Assembly (NCBI GenBank): GCA_027078545.1
Contig: JALWXN010000004.1
Span: forward strand, 1,018,133-1,082,132
Direction of reading: 5' to 3'
Origin: Nitrososphaeria archaeon
GTDB lineage: Archaea; Thermoproteota; Nitrososphaeria; Geothermarchaeales; JDFR-13
Length of the DNA: 64,000 nt
The position numbers and the translations under genes were made by a program. The notes below the pieces were generated by a model. That model searched no databases. It was not told where the DNA came from and was given only the letters and a program-made list of their open reading frames with translations. Position 1 is the first letter of the stretch. Each line of letters opens with the position of its first letter. Positions 26,584 through 36,125 of this stretch are shown here, piece by piece.

Positions 26584-27945
26584 ATGGGGGAGATAATCCT
26601 CGACAGGGACACCAAGGTAATAATCCATAGGGGGGAGAACGAGATAGGCGGGACGATAATAGAGATTAGGACACGGGACGAGGCGATCATCCTAGACTTC
26701 GGCATATCCTACTCCAGGCGGAAGAAGTTCTATGACCCCCTATATAGACGGCCAAGGGGGGTTGAGGAGCTCATACGCCTAGGCATAGTACCGCCTAGGG
26801 AAGGGCTATATACCATCTGGCGCGACGATGGAGAGTATAATGAGAATCCCGAGACCGACGTGATAGGCGCCTTCATATCCCATGCCCATACAGACCACAT
26901 AGGCCTACTAGCCCACATAAACGGGAACATACCCGTATACCTGGGCCACGCCGCACACCTAATTAACAACGTATACCTGGAGAAGTCTAGGAGGGAGAGG
27001 TACAGCCTCAAGAGGAGGGAGGATATAGAAATAGAGACCTTCAGGACCGGAGACGTGATAAGTGTGGGGAGCTTCAGGGTAAGACCTATACACGTCGACC
27101 ACAGCATACCCGGGGCATACTCATTCCTAGTAGAGACACCCGGCGGACTCATCCTCTACACAGGGGACTTCAGGCTCCATGGAAACAACTATAGGCTAAC
27201 CCAGGACATGGTCGCTACAGCCGAGTCTGAAGACGTCGAGCTAATGATCACCGAGGGCACCAGGGTACACGGCGGGACAAACATGGATGAGGAGAGGGTC
27301 TACAGGGAGATAATGAAGATAATGGATTCCTACCACGGGGAGGTCCTGGTAGAGAGCAACGCTAGGGACTACGACAGATACGTATCGATACTGAGGGCGG
27401 CAGCCGAGACGGGGAGGAAGGTCGTGATGACCGATGAGCACCTGATATACTTCGTCAGGGGGATGTATAGAGACCATAAGCTGAGGAGGAGCCTGGAGAG
27501 GGATATAGGCGACCCTAGAGACCTAGTCCAAGGCCTAGTCCCAGGCGGTGTAGAGAAGAGGAGGAGAGACAAGAAGAAGGATGTCCTGGAGAAGATCATG
27601 GATGACGATGGATTCACAGTGGTGGGGGAGTATAATTATGACAGGGACAACGTACTCCTAGGATTCTATAGGATAGTCCAGGACATCTACGACAAGGGTG
27701 GAGAAAGGATAGCCATAATAAGCAACTCAGAGCCCTTCGACGAGGAGGGTGAGACAGACGAGGCGAGGCTACGGAACTGGCTGACAGTTATGGGGGCACC
27801 CTCATATAGGGTCCACTGTAGCGGCCACATATCCATGCTAGACCTGAAGAAGATAGTCGAGAGGATAGAGCCTAGGAGGCTGAAGGTCGTACACTCAGAG
27901 TACCCCGAGCTCGTGGCGAGGTTCCTCGGGATAGGGGAGGGGTAA
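26584..27945 (+). CDS. Beta-CASP metallo-beta-lactamase ribonuclease (RNase J-like)
   Basis: Predicted RNA-degrading or -processing nuclease, 453 residues. The metallo-beta-lactamase core carries SHAHTDHIG (about residues 99-107; HxHxDH), PIHVDHSIPG and YTGDFRLHG. A beta-CASP domain (about 210-370) contains VLVESNARDYDR and IAIISNSEPF, and motif C lies in VHCSGHISM near the C-terminus. The charged insert around residues 315-340 is Lys/Arg-rich. Archaeal RNase J relatives are 5'-3' exonucleases or endonucleases. Directly downstream of the TtuA-like gene (4-base gap), suggesting an RNA-processing operon. Confidence 0.88.
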   Translation: MGEIILDRDTKVIIHRGENEIGGTIIEIRTRDEAIILDFGISYSRRKKFYDPLYRRPRGVEELIRLGIVPPREGLYTIWRDDGEYNENPETDVIGAFISHAHTDHIGLLAHINGNIPVYLGHAAHLINNVYLEKSRRERYSLKRREDIEIETFRTGDVISVGSFRVRPIHVDHSIPGAYSFLVETPGGLILYTGDFRLHGNNYRLTQDMVATAESEDVELMITEGTRVHGGTNMDEERVYREIMKIMDSYHGEVLVESNARDYDRYVSILRAAAETGRKVVMTDEHLIYFVRGMYRDHKLRRSLERDIGDPRDLVQGLVPGGVEKRRRDKKKDVLEKIMDDDGFTVVGEYNYDRDNVLLGFYRIVQDIYDKGGERIAIISNSEPFDEEGETDEARLRNWLTVMGAPSYRVHCSGHISMLDLKKIVERIEPRRLKVVHSEYPELVARFLGIGEG

Positions 27946-28003
27946 TTACACCCTATTATATTGTATCTCGCCACAATCATAGATACTTGTCCGGGGGGTA
28001 GAT

Positions 28004-29722
28004 GTGGAGAGGATCCTCCATGACCTATTAATAATCGGCAGCGGCCTGGCAGGGCTCAGAGCAGCGGCGGCCGCAACCCTCAAGAGCGGCGGGAAGCTCG
28101 ACATAGCCGTGATATCAAAGCTATACGCTAATAGGAGCCACAGCGTAGCAGCCCAGGGAGGGACAGCCGCAGTTCTATACCCCAACGAGGGGGACAGCTT
28201 CATACTACATGCGTGGGACACGATCAAGGGCTCAGACTTCCTAGCAGACCAGGACGCGGTCATGATACTGGTCAGGGAGGCGCCTAAGGAGATCTACTTC
28301 CTCGAGCACTGGGGGATGCCATGGAACAGGAGGGAGGACGGGAGGATAGCGCAGAGGAAGTTCGGTGGGCACAGCTTCCCCAGGGCGACCTACGCAGTCG
28401 ATAAGACAGGCCTATTCGAGATGCAGACCCTATGGGGGATCATACAGAGATACGACAACATAACGGTCTACAACGAGCACTACGTGACCAACCTCATCGT
28501 GGAGCAGGGAAGATTCAAGGGCGTATTCGCCATAGACATGAAGACAGGCGAGATGAAGGCGATACTAGGCAAGGCCGGGATCCTAGCCACCGGGATGGGG
28601 CTCAGGATGTATAAATTCACGACCTACAGCCTCAGCCAGACAGGTGATGGGGGAGCCATAGCATTGAGAGCAGGGCTAGCCCTGAAGGACATGGAGTTCG
28701 TCCAGTTCCACCCCACAGGCCTAGTACCGTCGGGCATACTCATCACAGAGGGCGCCAGGGGAGAGGGTGGATACCTGAGGAACAACAAGGGGGAGAGATT
28801 CATGAAGAGATACGCCCCCGACAGGATGGAGATAGCCCCCAGGGACGTAGTCTCGAGGGCTGAGATGACCGAGATACTCGAGGGGAGAGGCTTCAAGGGG
28901 CCGGGAGGCCTCGACTATGTCCATCTAGACCTGACCCATCTAGGGGCGGACCATATAAATTCTAAGCTACCCCTAGTCAGGGAGGTCTCGATAAAGTTCG
29001 CAGGTGTAGACCCTATAAACGAGCCGATACCCGTGAGGCCCGTGGCCCACTACCCAATGGGGGGTGTGAAGATATCGATATACGGCGAGACAGATATCAA
29101 GGGGCTATGGGCCGCCGGCGAGGTAGGATGCCTAAGCGTACACGGAGCCAACAGGCTTGGAAGCAACTCCACAATAGAATGCCTAGTCTGGGGGAGGATA
29201 ACGGGAGAGGCGGCCGCTGAATACCTTATGAACCATGCGGACGGCACAGTCACCATAGACAAGGAGAGGGAGAAGGAGGAGGAGCGCTGGATATACGACC
29301 ACTTCATGGGCAGGGAGACGGGTGAAGACCCCTACCAGATAAGGAGGGAGCTGAGGGAGGTTATGGACAAGGACTTCTACGTATTCAGGAACGGGAGGGA
29401 TATGGAGGAGGGCCTAAAGAAGATTAGGGAGCTCAGGGAGAGGGCCGAGAAGATGTATGTAGCCGATAAGAACAGGGTCTACAACCTAGACCTGATATAC
29501 ACACTGGAGACATACAACATGGTACAGGTCTCAGAGGCCATAGCGCTAGGCGCATACCTCAGGACAGAGTCGAGGGGGGCGCACTACAGAACCGACTATC
29601 CAAAGAGGGACGACAAGAACTGGCTGAAACACACCCTCGTATGGCTCACAAAGGACGGGCTGGAGGTTGGATACGAGCCCGTGAGGATCCTCCTATGGAA
29701 ACCCACCGAGAGGAAGTATTGA
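28004..29722 (+). CDS. sdhA: Succinate dehydrogenase/fumarate reductase flavoprotein subunit
   Basis: Catalytic FAD subunit that interconverts succinate and fumarate. The dinucleotide site [12 protein letters not shown] is at about residues 10-21; the FAD-linking His is H46 in [10 protein letters not shown]. Substrate residues appear in [29 protein letters not shown] (His/Tyr) and [13 protein letters not shown]. The GTG at 28004 follows a purine-rich GGGGGGTAGA; an ATTATATTG box about 46 bases upstream is a candidate promoter. It begins an operon running sdhA, sdhC, sdhD, sdhB and continues into three more genes without a visible break. Confidence 0.96.
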   Translation: MERILHDLLIIGSGLAGLRAAAAATLKSGGKLDIAVISKLYANRSHSVAAQGGTAAVLYPNEGDSFILHAWDTIKGSDFLADQDAVMILVREAPKEIYFLEHWGMPWNRREDGRIAQRKFGGHSFPRATYAVDKTGLFEMQTLWGIIQRYDNITVYNEHYVTNLIVEQGRFKGVFAIDMKTGEMKAILGKAGILATGMGLRMYKFTTYSLSQTGDGGAIALRAGLALKDMEFVQFHPTGLVPSGILITEGARGEGGYLRNNKGERFMKRYAPDRMEIAPRDVVSRAEMTEILEGRGFKGPGGLDYVHLDLTHLGADHINSKLPLVREVSIKFAGVDPINEPIPVRPVAHYPMGGVKISIYGETDIKGLWAAGEVGCLSVHGANRLGSNSTIECLVWGRITGEAAAEYLMNHADGTVTIDKEREKEEERWIYDHFMGRETGEDPYQIRRELREVMDKDFYVFRNGRDMEEGLKKIRELRERAEKMYVADKNRVYNLDLIYTLETYNMVQVSEAIALGAYLRTESRGAHYRTDYPKRDDKNWLKHTLVWLTKDGLEVGYEPVRILLWKPTERKY

Positions 29723-29732
29723 GGTGGTGAAT

Positions 29733-30176
29733 ATGTCGAAGAAGGGGAGGAAGGGGATCCTCGGATGGATAATACCCATAACGAATATAGAGAGGCTCCT
29801 ATACAGCCTCCACAGGATAACGGGTATAGGCCTCACCCTATACCTCTTCATACACATATACGAGACGAGCATGCGTGCACTGGGTAGGGAGACATGGATA
29901 TCCACATCCGAGTTCCTAGACAACCCGGTCTTCCACATAGGCCTACTCCTAGTAGTCCTCGCAGCCATATTCCACGGGGCAAACGGGATAAGGCTGATAC
30001 TCCAGGAGCTAGGCCTCATAGCTCCTAAGCCCACCCAGCCAGTATACCCATATAGGAAGTACCATAGGGAAAGGAGGGTCTACATGGTCACTATAACCAT
30101 GCTGATCCTAGGCATAGGAGTAGCGATATTCGCCCTCCGAGACTTCCTGATCCTACTGGAGGTGCTTGGGAAGTGA
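29733..30176 (+). CDS. sdhC: Succinate dehydrogenase cytochrome b subunit
   Basis: Membrane anchor with three predicted helices (about residues 27-47, 67-87, 118-140). Candidate haem-b histidines are in YSLHRITG (H27), FIHIYE (H41) and FHGANGIR. GTGs at 29724 and 29727 are in frame, but the GAGGTGGTGA that overlaps the sdhA stop serves best as ribosome site for ATG 29733. Anchors quinone reduction by the flavoprotein and iron-sulfur subunits. About 147 residues, normal for the family. Confidence 0.88.
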   Translation: MSKKGRKGILGWIIPITNIERLLYSLHRITGIGLTLYLFIHIYETSMRALGRETWISTSEFLDNPVFHIGLLLVVLAAIFHGANGIRLILQELGLIAPKPTQPVYPYRKYHRERRVYMVTITMLILGIGVAIFALRDFLILLEVLGK

Positions 30177-30520
30177 ATGGGAGGATAAGGCTGGGGATAT
30201 ACTTCTCGGGAGCCCTACTGGTGGTGCTGGTCCTAATACACCTCTCACTATTCTCATACTGGTTCGTCGAGGAGGGATACTACACAGGGATGTCCTGGGA
30301 AGCAGTCTCTGAGAGGATGAACAGCATATTATGGGACGCCTTCTACCTAGTATTCCTCACAACCGTCATGGCACACTCCTACATAGGGATCAGGAACATC
30401 CTATTCGAATACATCACCTCCGAGGGGGGCAGGAGACTCATAACCTATGCCCTAGCCCTCATATGGATATCCGCATACATCTATGGACTAATACCCATAA
30501 TAGCCTCGGCAGGTGGTTAG
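30173..30520 (+). CDS. sdhD: Succinate dehydrogenase membrane anchor subunit
   Basis: Second anchor, 115 residues with three helices (about 8-28, 50-70, 90-110). Histidines in LIHLSLF and MAHSYIGIRN are likely haem ligands. GTG start overlaps the sdhC stop by 4 bases (GTGA), so translation is coupled. Position between sdhC and sdhB and the helix pattern support the assignment more than sequence identity, which is low in this family. Confidence 0.8.
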   Translation: MNGRIRLGIYFSGALLVVLVLIHLSLFSYWFVEEGYYTGMSWEAVSERMNSILWDAFYLVFLTTVMAHSYIGIRNILFEYITSEGGRRLITYALALIWISAYIYGLIPIIASAGG

Positions 30521-30521
30521 G

Positions 30522-31400
30522 ATGGAGGAGAAGAAGGTCATATTTAGGCTCAGGAGATACGACCCGGAGACAGGCGGGTATAGAGAGGATAGGTATGAGG
30601 TCCCGGTATATAGGGGGATGACCGTACTCGACGGCCTGATATGGATAAAGGAGAACCTCGACAGGACTGTCAGCTACAGGGCGAGCTGCAGGATGGGCCT
30701 ATGTGGGAGCTGCGGAATGACCGTCAATGGGAGGCCCACCCTGACATGTGAGACCCAGATACTCAGCCTAGAGAGGGACGAGCTGACGATAGAGCCCCTA
30801 TACAACATGGAGCCTGTAAGAGACCTAGTCGCAGACTTCCACCAGTTCTTCAAGAACCAGAGGGCGATAAAGCCATACCTAATAAGGAGGGATATCGAGG
30901 AGCAGGTAGAGCCGACGAGGGAGTATCTACAGGACCCGGAGGAGTGGAACCTCTACATACAGTTCGCCATGTGTATAACCTGCGGCCTATGCTACTCGGC
31001 ATGCCCAACCACAGCCACTAATGAGAAGTACCTAGGCCCACAGGCACTGGCAAACCTCTTCCGCTTCTACATAGACAGTAGGGACGAGGGGTGGGAGGAG
31101 AGGCTAGCCATAGCCGACTCGTTGGACGGGGTATGGGGATGCCACCTAGCGACGGGCTGCTCAGAGGTATGCCCCAAAGGTGTCGACCCAGCACTCGCTA
31201 TACAGCTCCTAAGACGGGAGATCTTGAGGAAGAACCTGGGTAGGAAGACTAGGCGGGAGGCCAGGCCACTCGCACCCCTACTACCCCCAGAGGAGGAGAG
31301 TCCATACAGGGCCTTCGGAGAGGCCCCAGAATTCACGGTCGAGGGTGCGGAGGAGGCCGCCGAGAAGTTCAATATTCTACACGACCCCAGGAAGAGGTAA
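30522..31400 (+). CDS. sdhB: Succinate dehydrogenase iron-sulfur subunit
   Basis: Electron-transfer subunit with three clusters. [2Fe-2S] ligands are C56, C61, C64 and C76 (SCRMGLCGSCG...TC). The [4Fe-4S] motif is CITCGLCYSACP. The third motif CHLATGCSEVCPKG is the usual [3Fe-4S] pattern. The ATG at 30522 is preferred over an in-frame GTG at 30513 because it follows the sdhD stop by one base with AGGTGG upstream. The C-terminal 50 residues are Pro/Glu-rich and slightly longer than in most homologues. Confidence 0.95.
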   Translation: MEEKKVIFRLRRYDPETGGYREDRYEVPVYRGMTVLDGLIWIKENLDRTVSYRASCRMGLCGSCGMTVNGRPTLTCETQILSLERDELTIEPLYNMEPVRDLVADFHQFFKNQRAIKPYLIRRDIEEQVEPTREYLQDPEEWNLYIQFAMCITCGLCYSACPTTATNEKYLGPQALANLFRFYIDSRDEGWEERLAIADSLDGVWGCHLATGCSEVCPKGVDPALAIQLLRREILRKNLGRKTRREARPLAPLLPPEEESPYRAFGEAPEFTVEGAEEAAEKFNILHDPRKR

Positions 31401-31409
31401 ACCGGACAC

Positions 31410-32378
31410 ATGGATCTCCACGAGATATACAGTGGGGTTGAGAGGGGGGAGCTCCTAAACCTGGCATACCCATCACTGGGCCATATAGCGGAGCCAAGCG
31501 ATGCGCCTAGGCGGGATATAGACCTCTCCACAGCAGCGGAGAAGTATATGGAGAGCCTCGGACTGGGGAGTGGATGGAGGGCATCAGCAGTCCCGAGCCC
31601 CAGGGAGGCCATAGAGGCAGTAGCATCCCTACTACCCAGGGGTAGGACAGCCTATGCACTCCCATGGCATACAGAGGCTGAGAAGGCTCTGAAGAGGATC
31701 TACAAGCCACTCGTCTCCATACCAGTCGATGGAGCCGACCCAATACCCAGCTTCCTAGACTATAACTTCGAGTATGACGGCCTATACTACATAGAGACTC
31801 CCGACAGGACCACGGGCAAGACCTACCTAGACCTCCTAGCGAAGATCGTTGAGACCCTTGTGGACAAGGCCGGACTCATACTCATCGACATAACATATCT
31901 ACACACGATCCCCATAGAGGAGAGGAGAGCGGTGGCCAGGCTCCTATCCATAGAGGAGGTATGGGCCGCATACCTAGCCAGGCTACCAGAGTCCCTGACG
32001 AGGCACGACTATACAGCCCCGATCCTCATACATAGGATAGATGGTTTAGACGTAGAGCAGGCACCACCACCCATAGCCAGATCCACAGCATCAGACCTCA
32101 TCTACCAGACCAGCCTCTGGGACGGCCTGATAGACACAGTCTCGGAGACCATAGGCCTGAGAAAGGAGGTGCTGAGGGAGATAGGCATAGAGGCCTGGGG
32201 AGCCTCCGTAACAATAGAGGTTGAAGACCCGGGAGACGCGGAGTTGATAGCGAGGTCTAGAGGGGTCGTCCTCAGGAGGGTTGACAGCATCAGGAGGATA
32301 GGGATGAGCCTCTACACAAGGACAGACTTCCCCAAGGCGGTGGAGAAGATCCGGGATGTCCTCGAGGCCAGACCCTAG
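31410..32378 (+). CDS. Degenerate PLP aminotransferase-like protein, no catalytic lysine
   Basis: A 322-residue protein with the outline of a histidinol-phosphate aminotransferase or CobD-type fold type I protein. SPREAIEAVASLLPRGRTAYALPWHTEAEKAL is not written in full here, but the segment around residues 60-90 aligns with the PLP-phosphate part. YYIETPDRTTGKTY stands where NPNNPTG is expected. GLILIDITYL stands for the Asp-Glu-Ala-Tyr strand, and the C-terminal RRIGMSLYTRTDFPKAVEKI matches the small-domain substrate Arg region. Between LILID and GLRKEV, about 100 residues, there is no lysine at all, so the Schiff base cannot form in the usual place. Nine bases after sdhB and overlapping endonuclease III by 23 bases, so part of the operon. 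Confidence 0.6.
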   Translation: MDLHEIYSGVERGELLNLAYPSLGHIAEPSDAPRRDIDLSTAAEKYMESLGLGSGWRASAVPSPREAIEAVASLLPRGRTAYALPWHTEAEKALKRIYKPLVSIPVDGADPIPSFLDYNFEYDGLYYIETPDRTTGKTYLDLLAKIVETLVDKAGLILIDITYLHTIPIEERRAVARLLSIEEVWAAYLARLPESLTRHDYTAPILIHRIDGLDVEQAPPPIARSTASDLIYQTSLWDGLIDTVSETIGLRKEVLREIGIEAWGASVTIEVEDPGDAELIARSRGVVLRRVDSIRRIGMSLYTRTDFPKAVEKIRDVLEARP

Positions 32379-33042
32379 GGAGGTCTATAGGAGGCTGAGG
32401 AGAGCCGTAGAGCTAGGGAGGCAGAGGTTCACCACCCTAGAGGCAGGCCAGAACATATTCGCCAAGGCAGTCGCCACAATACTCAGCCAGAACACCAACG
32501 ACGAGAACAGTATAGCGGCGTACCAAGAGCTTAGCAGGAAGGTGGAGGTAACCCCAGAGTCGATGCTCAGGATAAGCATCGAGGAGCTTGAGAACCTCAT
32601 CAGGAGGGCGGGCCTACAGAGGCAGAAGGCAAGAGCCATAAAGAACCTAGCAAAGAAGGTTGTTGAGGATCTGGGTGGAGACCTAGCCAGACTAGGAGAG
32701 ATGGATACAGAGAGGGCTAGGGAGTGGCTCCTAGGGATAGAGGGGATAGGCAAGAAGACTGCAGATATAATCCTGATAAACCTGGGCCACCCAACATTCC
32801 CAGTAGACACCCACATCTCAAGGATCACATGTAGACTCGGGATAACAGACAGCAGGCGGTACGACGAGGTCTCAAGGGCATGGATAGAGGCCCTAGACCC
32901 CAGCCAGTACCACGACGCACACCTAAGGCTAATAGCATTCGGCAGAACAGTCTGCACAAGCAGGAGCCCCAGGTGTGGAGACTGCGTTTTAAACGATATA
33001 TGCCGATACTATAGCGAAGATGGTCAGGGTTGTAAGGCTTAG
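32356..33042 (+). CDS. nth: Endonuclease III (Nth) family DNA glycosylase/AP lyase
   Basis: Base-excision repair enzyme removing oxidised pyrimidines. The helix-hairpin-helix GIEGIGKKTADIIL (about residues 125-138) contains the catalytic Lys region. The catalytic Asp is in FPVDTHISRI, and the [4Fe-4S] loop CTSRSPRCGDCVLNDIC (C-x7-C-x2-C-x5-C) is present at the C-terminus. N-terminal family element ILSQNTND (TILSQNT) fits. The first ATG inside the end of the upstream gene gives a 23-base overlap. The frame-shifted overlap with the next gene is also 23 bases. Confidence 0.95.
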   Translation: MSSRPDPREVYRRLRRAVELGRQRFTTLEAGQNIFAKAVATILSQNTNDENSIAAYQELSRKVEVTPESMLRISIEELENLIRRAGLQRQKARAIKNLAKKVVEDLGGDLARLGEMDTERAREWLLGIEGIGKKTADIILINLGHPTFPVDTHISRITCRLGITDSRRYDEVSRAWIEALDPSQYHDAHLRLIAFGRTVCTSRSPRCGDCVLNDICRYYSEDGQGCKA

Positions 33043-34150
33043 GAGGGGTGTAGAGACACCCAGGCCCACCATATACAGCAAATGGGTATATGACCATGGA
33101 GGGGCCGAGCCCGGGGAGGAGGTTATAGTCGAGACATATGAGAGGGAGACGATAGGCGTCGGGATCTACGACGGGGCGGGCCCAATAGCAGTTAGGATGC
33201 TAGGCATAGGAGTAGCGGCACCAGCGGCCCAGCTCCTAGAGGAGAACCTCCTAAAGGCATACATCCTAAGGAGGGGCCTAGGCTGGGACTCATATAGACT
33301 GGTGAACTCGGACGGCGACATGATACCAGGGATAATCATAGACATCTATAGAGACACAGCCGTTATACAGAGCGGAAGCCTAGGTATGGACCACCACCTA
33401 GAGACGATAGCGAGGATACTGAAGAAGCACGGGATAGCCGAATACATCTACATAAGGAACGACCAGAGAAGCAGGCGAGAAGCCGGCCTAGATACATGGA
33501 AGGACTGGCTCGGTGAGAGGGGCGAGACACAGATAACCATCCATGAGGGGGAGGCAAGGTTCCTAGTCGACATCGAGAAGGGACACAAGACAGGCTTCTT
33601 CCTAGACCAGCGGATGAACAGGCTGGAGACAAGGCTATACAGCAGGGACAGGGTAGTCCACGACCTCTACGCCTATACAGGCGGCTTCGGCATACACGCC
33701 CTACTATCAGGGGCTAAGAAGGTCTACTTCATAGAGAGGGATGGATGGGCAGCCGAGATGATCGAGGAGAATATAAGGCTAAACAGGCTCAGTAACCGGA
33801 GCTACGAGGTTGTCCAGGGAGACGCCATGGAATGGCTAGGAGAAGCCAGGGGAGACCTAATCATAGCAGATCCAAACGCCTTCATACAGAGCCGGAGGGA
33901 GATTGAACACGGCACCAAGAGGTATAGAGAGCTATATACAGGGGTATACACCTCCCTTGAACATGGGGGAGTAGCCTTCCTAAGCAGCTGTAGCTACTTC
34001 CTAAGTGAGAAGAGGTTCCTAGAAATAGTGACAGGCCTGGGGAGCCACAGAGTACTAGGCTGGCTAAGGGGAGCCTCACCAGATCATGTGGTTAGACACG
34101 ACACCCCGGAGCTCCGATACCTAAAGGCGGTCTTCATATACAAGGCCTAG
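33020..34150 (+). CDS. RlmI-like class I SAM-dependent RNA methyltransferase (PUA domain)
   Basis: A 376-residue protein with an N-terminal PUA domain (about 1-75), a central EEHD-like domain and a C-terminal SAM domain, as in RlmI/RlmK (COG1092). KTGFFLDQRMNR precedes motif I (DLYAYTGGFGIHAL). Motif IV usually reads DPPxF; here it is ADPNAFIQSR, so Pro is replaced by Asn. SSCSYFL holds the family cysteine. RNA cytosine-C5 methylation is the expected chemistry. Last gene of the sdh operon strand run; convergent with the ACT gene by a shared CTAG stop. Confidence 0.88.
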   Translation: MVRVVRLRRGVETPRPTIYSKWVYDHGGAEPGEEVIVETYERETIGVGIYDGAGPIAVRMLGIGVAAPAAQLLEENLLKAYILRRGLGWDSYRLVNSDGDMIPGIIIDIYRDTAVIQSGSLGMDHHLETIARILKKHGIAEYIYIRNDQRSRREAGLDTWKDWLGERGETQITIHEGEARFLVDIEKGHKTGFFLDQRMNRLETRLYSRDRVVHDLYAYTGGFGIHALLSGAKKVYFIERDGWAAEMIEENIRLNRLSNRSYEVVQGDAMEWLGEARGDLIIADPNAFIQSRREIEHGTKRYRELYTGVYTSLEHGGVAFLSSCSYFLSEKRFLEIVTGLGSHRVLGWLRGASPDHVVRHDTPELRYLKAVFIYKA

Positions 34151-34689
34151 CTAATCTCGATACTCTCTATAAACTCGAGCTCCCTAATCTCCTCTATAGC
34201 CTTGCCAGGCACCGGGCCCTCAGTAACTATGTACAGCTTCTGAGCCTCCTTGAGGTAGGGGCTCTCAGCAATGACCTGGACAATATTGACGCCATGCCTA
34301 GCAAGTATACCCGATACACCAGCAATGATCCCTGGCTGATCCCTCCTAGGCGTTATCGATAGAACGGAGTAGCCCAGGTAGCGGGCAACATCCCTCAGGA
34401 AAGGGCCAGCGGGCAACAGCCTCTCGAAGAAGCTGGAGAGCCACTCATCACGGCCTATAAACTCGACAGCACTCTGGACAACACGCCTATCAACACCTAG
34501 GGCCTCGGCCAGGGATGAGAAGGGGATCTTTATACTCCCGAGGTAGATCCTACCAGACCTCACGGAGAGGCCATAGTTGACCAGGGCCTCGACAACCCTC
34601 TTCTGGGCGGGACGGTCACGGAAGACCTCATCGATATAGCTTGGGAGATCCTTCAAACCGATCCACCATAGACTCGATACATCAGTCAC
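34147..34689 (-). CDS. ACT-domain regulator of amino-acid metabolism (COG2150-like)
   Basis: A 180-residue protein with a helix-rich N-terminal part containing a helix-turn-helix-like segment (about 45-80; FSSLAEALGVDRRVVQSAV) and a C-terminal ACT domain (about 108-180; SITPRRDQPGIIAGVSGILARHG begins it). ACT domains bind amino acids, so it likely senses one. It lies back to back with the TrpB2 gene, separated by 71 bases containing both promoters, and may regulate that gene; this is inference from position. Confidence 0.72.
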   Translation of the reverse strand: MTDVSSLWWIGLKDLPSYIDEVFRDRPAQKRVVEALVNYGLSVRSGRIYLGSIKIPFSSLAEALGVDRRVVQSAVEFIGRDEWLSSFFERLLPAGPFLRDVARYLGYSVLSITPRRDQPGIIAGVSGILARHGVNIVQVIAESPYLKEAQKLYIVTEGPVPGKAIEEIRELEFIESIEIS

Positions 34690-34726
34690 ATATTTAATGC
34701 TCCAGAGCCTTTAACTGTTCATTAAT

Positions 34727-34735
34727 GCTTAAATA
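34727..34735 (+). promoter_or_regulatory. TATA box of trpB2
   Basis: GCTTAAATA, centre about 29 bases before ATG 34761. The spacing predicts a leaderless mRNA and rules against the in-frame upstream ATG at 34725, which would lie within the promoter. Confidence 0.55.
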
Positions 34736-34760
34736 TGTTCATCGATGTATATCTATTATC

Positions 34761-36125
34761 ATGACCCCGAGAACCATCCACCTAGACCCAGAGGAGATGC
34801 CGAGGAGATGGTACAACATACTCCCCGACCTCCCAGAGCCACTACCACCACCCCTAGACCCGGAGACTGGTAAGCCACTAGGCCCAGAGAAGCTCGCCCC
34901 ACTATTCCCCATGGAGCTGATCAAGCAGGAGGTAAGTACCGAACGCTTCATAGACATACCGGAGGAGGTCCTCGAGGTATACAGGATCTATAGGCCAACT
35001 CCACTCATCAGGGCTAAATACCTCGAGGAGAAGCTGGGAACGCCAGCCAAGATCTTCTATAAATATGAGGGTGTAAGCCCCACGGGGAGCCATAAGCCGA
35101 ACACAGCGATAGCACAGGCATACTACAACATGAAGGAGGGTGTTGAGAGGCTCACCACAGAGACAGGGGCTGGGCAGTGGGGCAGCGCACTATCCTTCGC
35201 CGGCTACGTATATGGCCTCAAGGTCACTGTATACATGGTTAGGATAAGCTATCTACAGAAGCCCTTCAGGAAGGTATTGATGAGGCTCTATGGAGCAGAT
35301 GTAGTGCCCAGCCCCAGCGATAGGACGCCCTATGGAAGGGAGCTCCTGAAGGAGGATCCTGAGCATCCAGGCAGCCTCGGGATAGCGATTACAGAGGCGG
35401 TGTACGACGCGGCTACAAACGAGGATACCAAGTATAGCCTAGGCAGCGTACTCAACCACGTCCTCATGCACCAGACCATCATTGGGCTTGAGGCGATCAA
35501 GCAGATGGAGATGATAGACATGATGCCCGACTACGTGGTGGGGGCAGTCGGGGGAGGCAGTAACTTCGCAGGCCTAGCATATCCATTCTACATGTTGAAG
35601 AAGATGGGCAAGGCCGACCCCAAGCTCCTGGCAGTAGAGCCAACAGCAGCCCCAACACTAACGAAGGGTGTCTATACCTACGACTTCGGAGACACGGGTA
35701 GGATGACACCACTGCTAAAGATGTATACCCTGGGACACACCTTCATCCCCCCACCCATACATGCAGGGGGGCTCAGATACCATGGCGACGCACCCACACT
35801 ATGCCTCCTGAAGGACAAGGGGGAGATAGACGCAGTAGCCTATAACCAGGTCGAGGTCTTCGAGGCGGCGAAGCTATTCTTCACCACAGAGGGGATACTA
35901 CCAGCCCCAGAGTCTGCCCACGCGGTGAAGGCTGCGATAGACCTTGCTCTCGAGGCCAAGGAGAAGGGTGAGGAGAGGGTTATACTCTTCAACCTTAGTG
36001 GGCACGGATTCTTCGATATGAAGGCCTACGAAGAATTCATAGAGGGCAAGCTAGAGCCCTACGACTATCCAGAGGAGGAGATCAAACGGAATATTGAGAA
36101 GCTCCGTGAATTCGTCAAGGTCTGA
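34761..36125 (+). CDS. trpB2: Tryptophan synthase beta-like protein, TrpB2 type
   Basis: PLP enzyme making tryptophan from indole and serine, 454 residues. The lysine is in [11 protein letters not shown], the catalytic Glu region is [13 protein letters not shown], and PLP phosphate is held by [12 protein letters not shown]. The long N-terminal extension and the GLRYHG element mark the TrpB2 subgroup, which can act without TrpA. No trpA or other trp gene is near. Serine deaminase activity has also been proposed for some TrpB2 proteins. Divergent from the ACT-domain gene; ends convergently with the methylase gene, overlap 11 bases. Confidence 0.92.
   Translation: MTPRTIHLDPEEMPRRWYNILPDLPEPLPPPLDPETGKPLGPEKLAPLFPMELIKQEVSTERFIDIPEEVLEVYRIYRPTPLIRAKYLEEKLGTPAKIFYKYEGVSPTGSHKPNTAIAQAYYNMKEGVERLTTETGAGQWGSALSFAGYVYGLKVTVYMVRISYLQKPFRKVLMRLYGADVVPSPSDRTPYGRELLKEDPEHPGSLGIAITEAVYDAATNEDTKYSLGSVLNHVLMHQTIIGLEAIKQMEMIDMMPDYVVGAVGGGSNFAGLAYPFYMLKKMGKADPKLLAVEPTAAPTLTKGVYTYDFGDTGRMTPLLKMYTLGHTFIPPPIHAGGLRYHGDAPTLCLLKDKGEIDAVAYNQVEVFEAAKLFFTTEGILPAPESAHAVKAAIDLALEAKEKGEERVILFNLSGHGFFDMKAYEEFIEGKLEPYDYPEEEIKRNIEKLREFVKV

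Noticed and set aside
34725..34760. Upstream ATG of trpB2 at 34725
   Set aside because: Lies inside the promoter; the TATA-like element predicts start at 34761.
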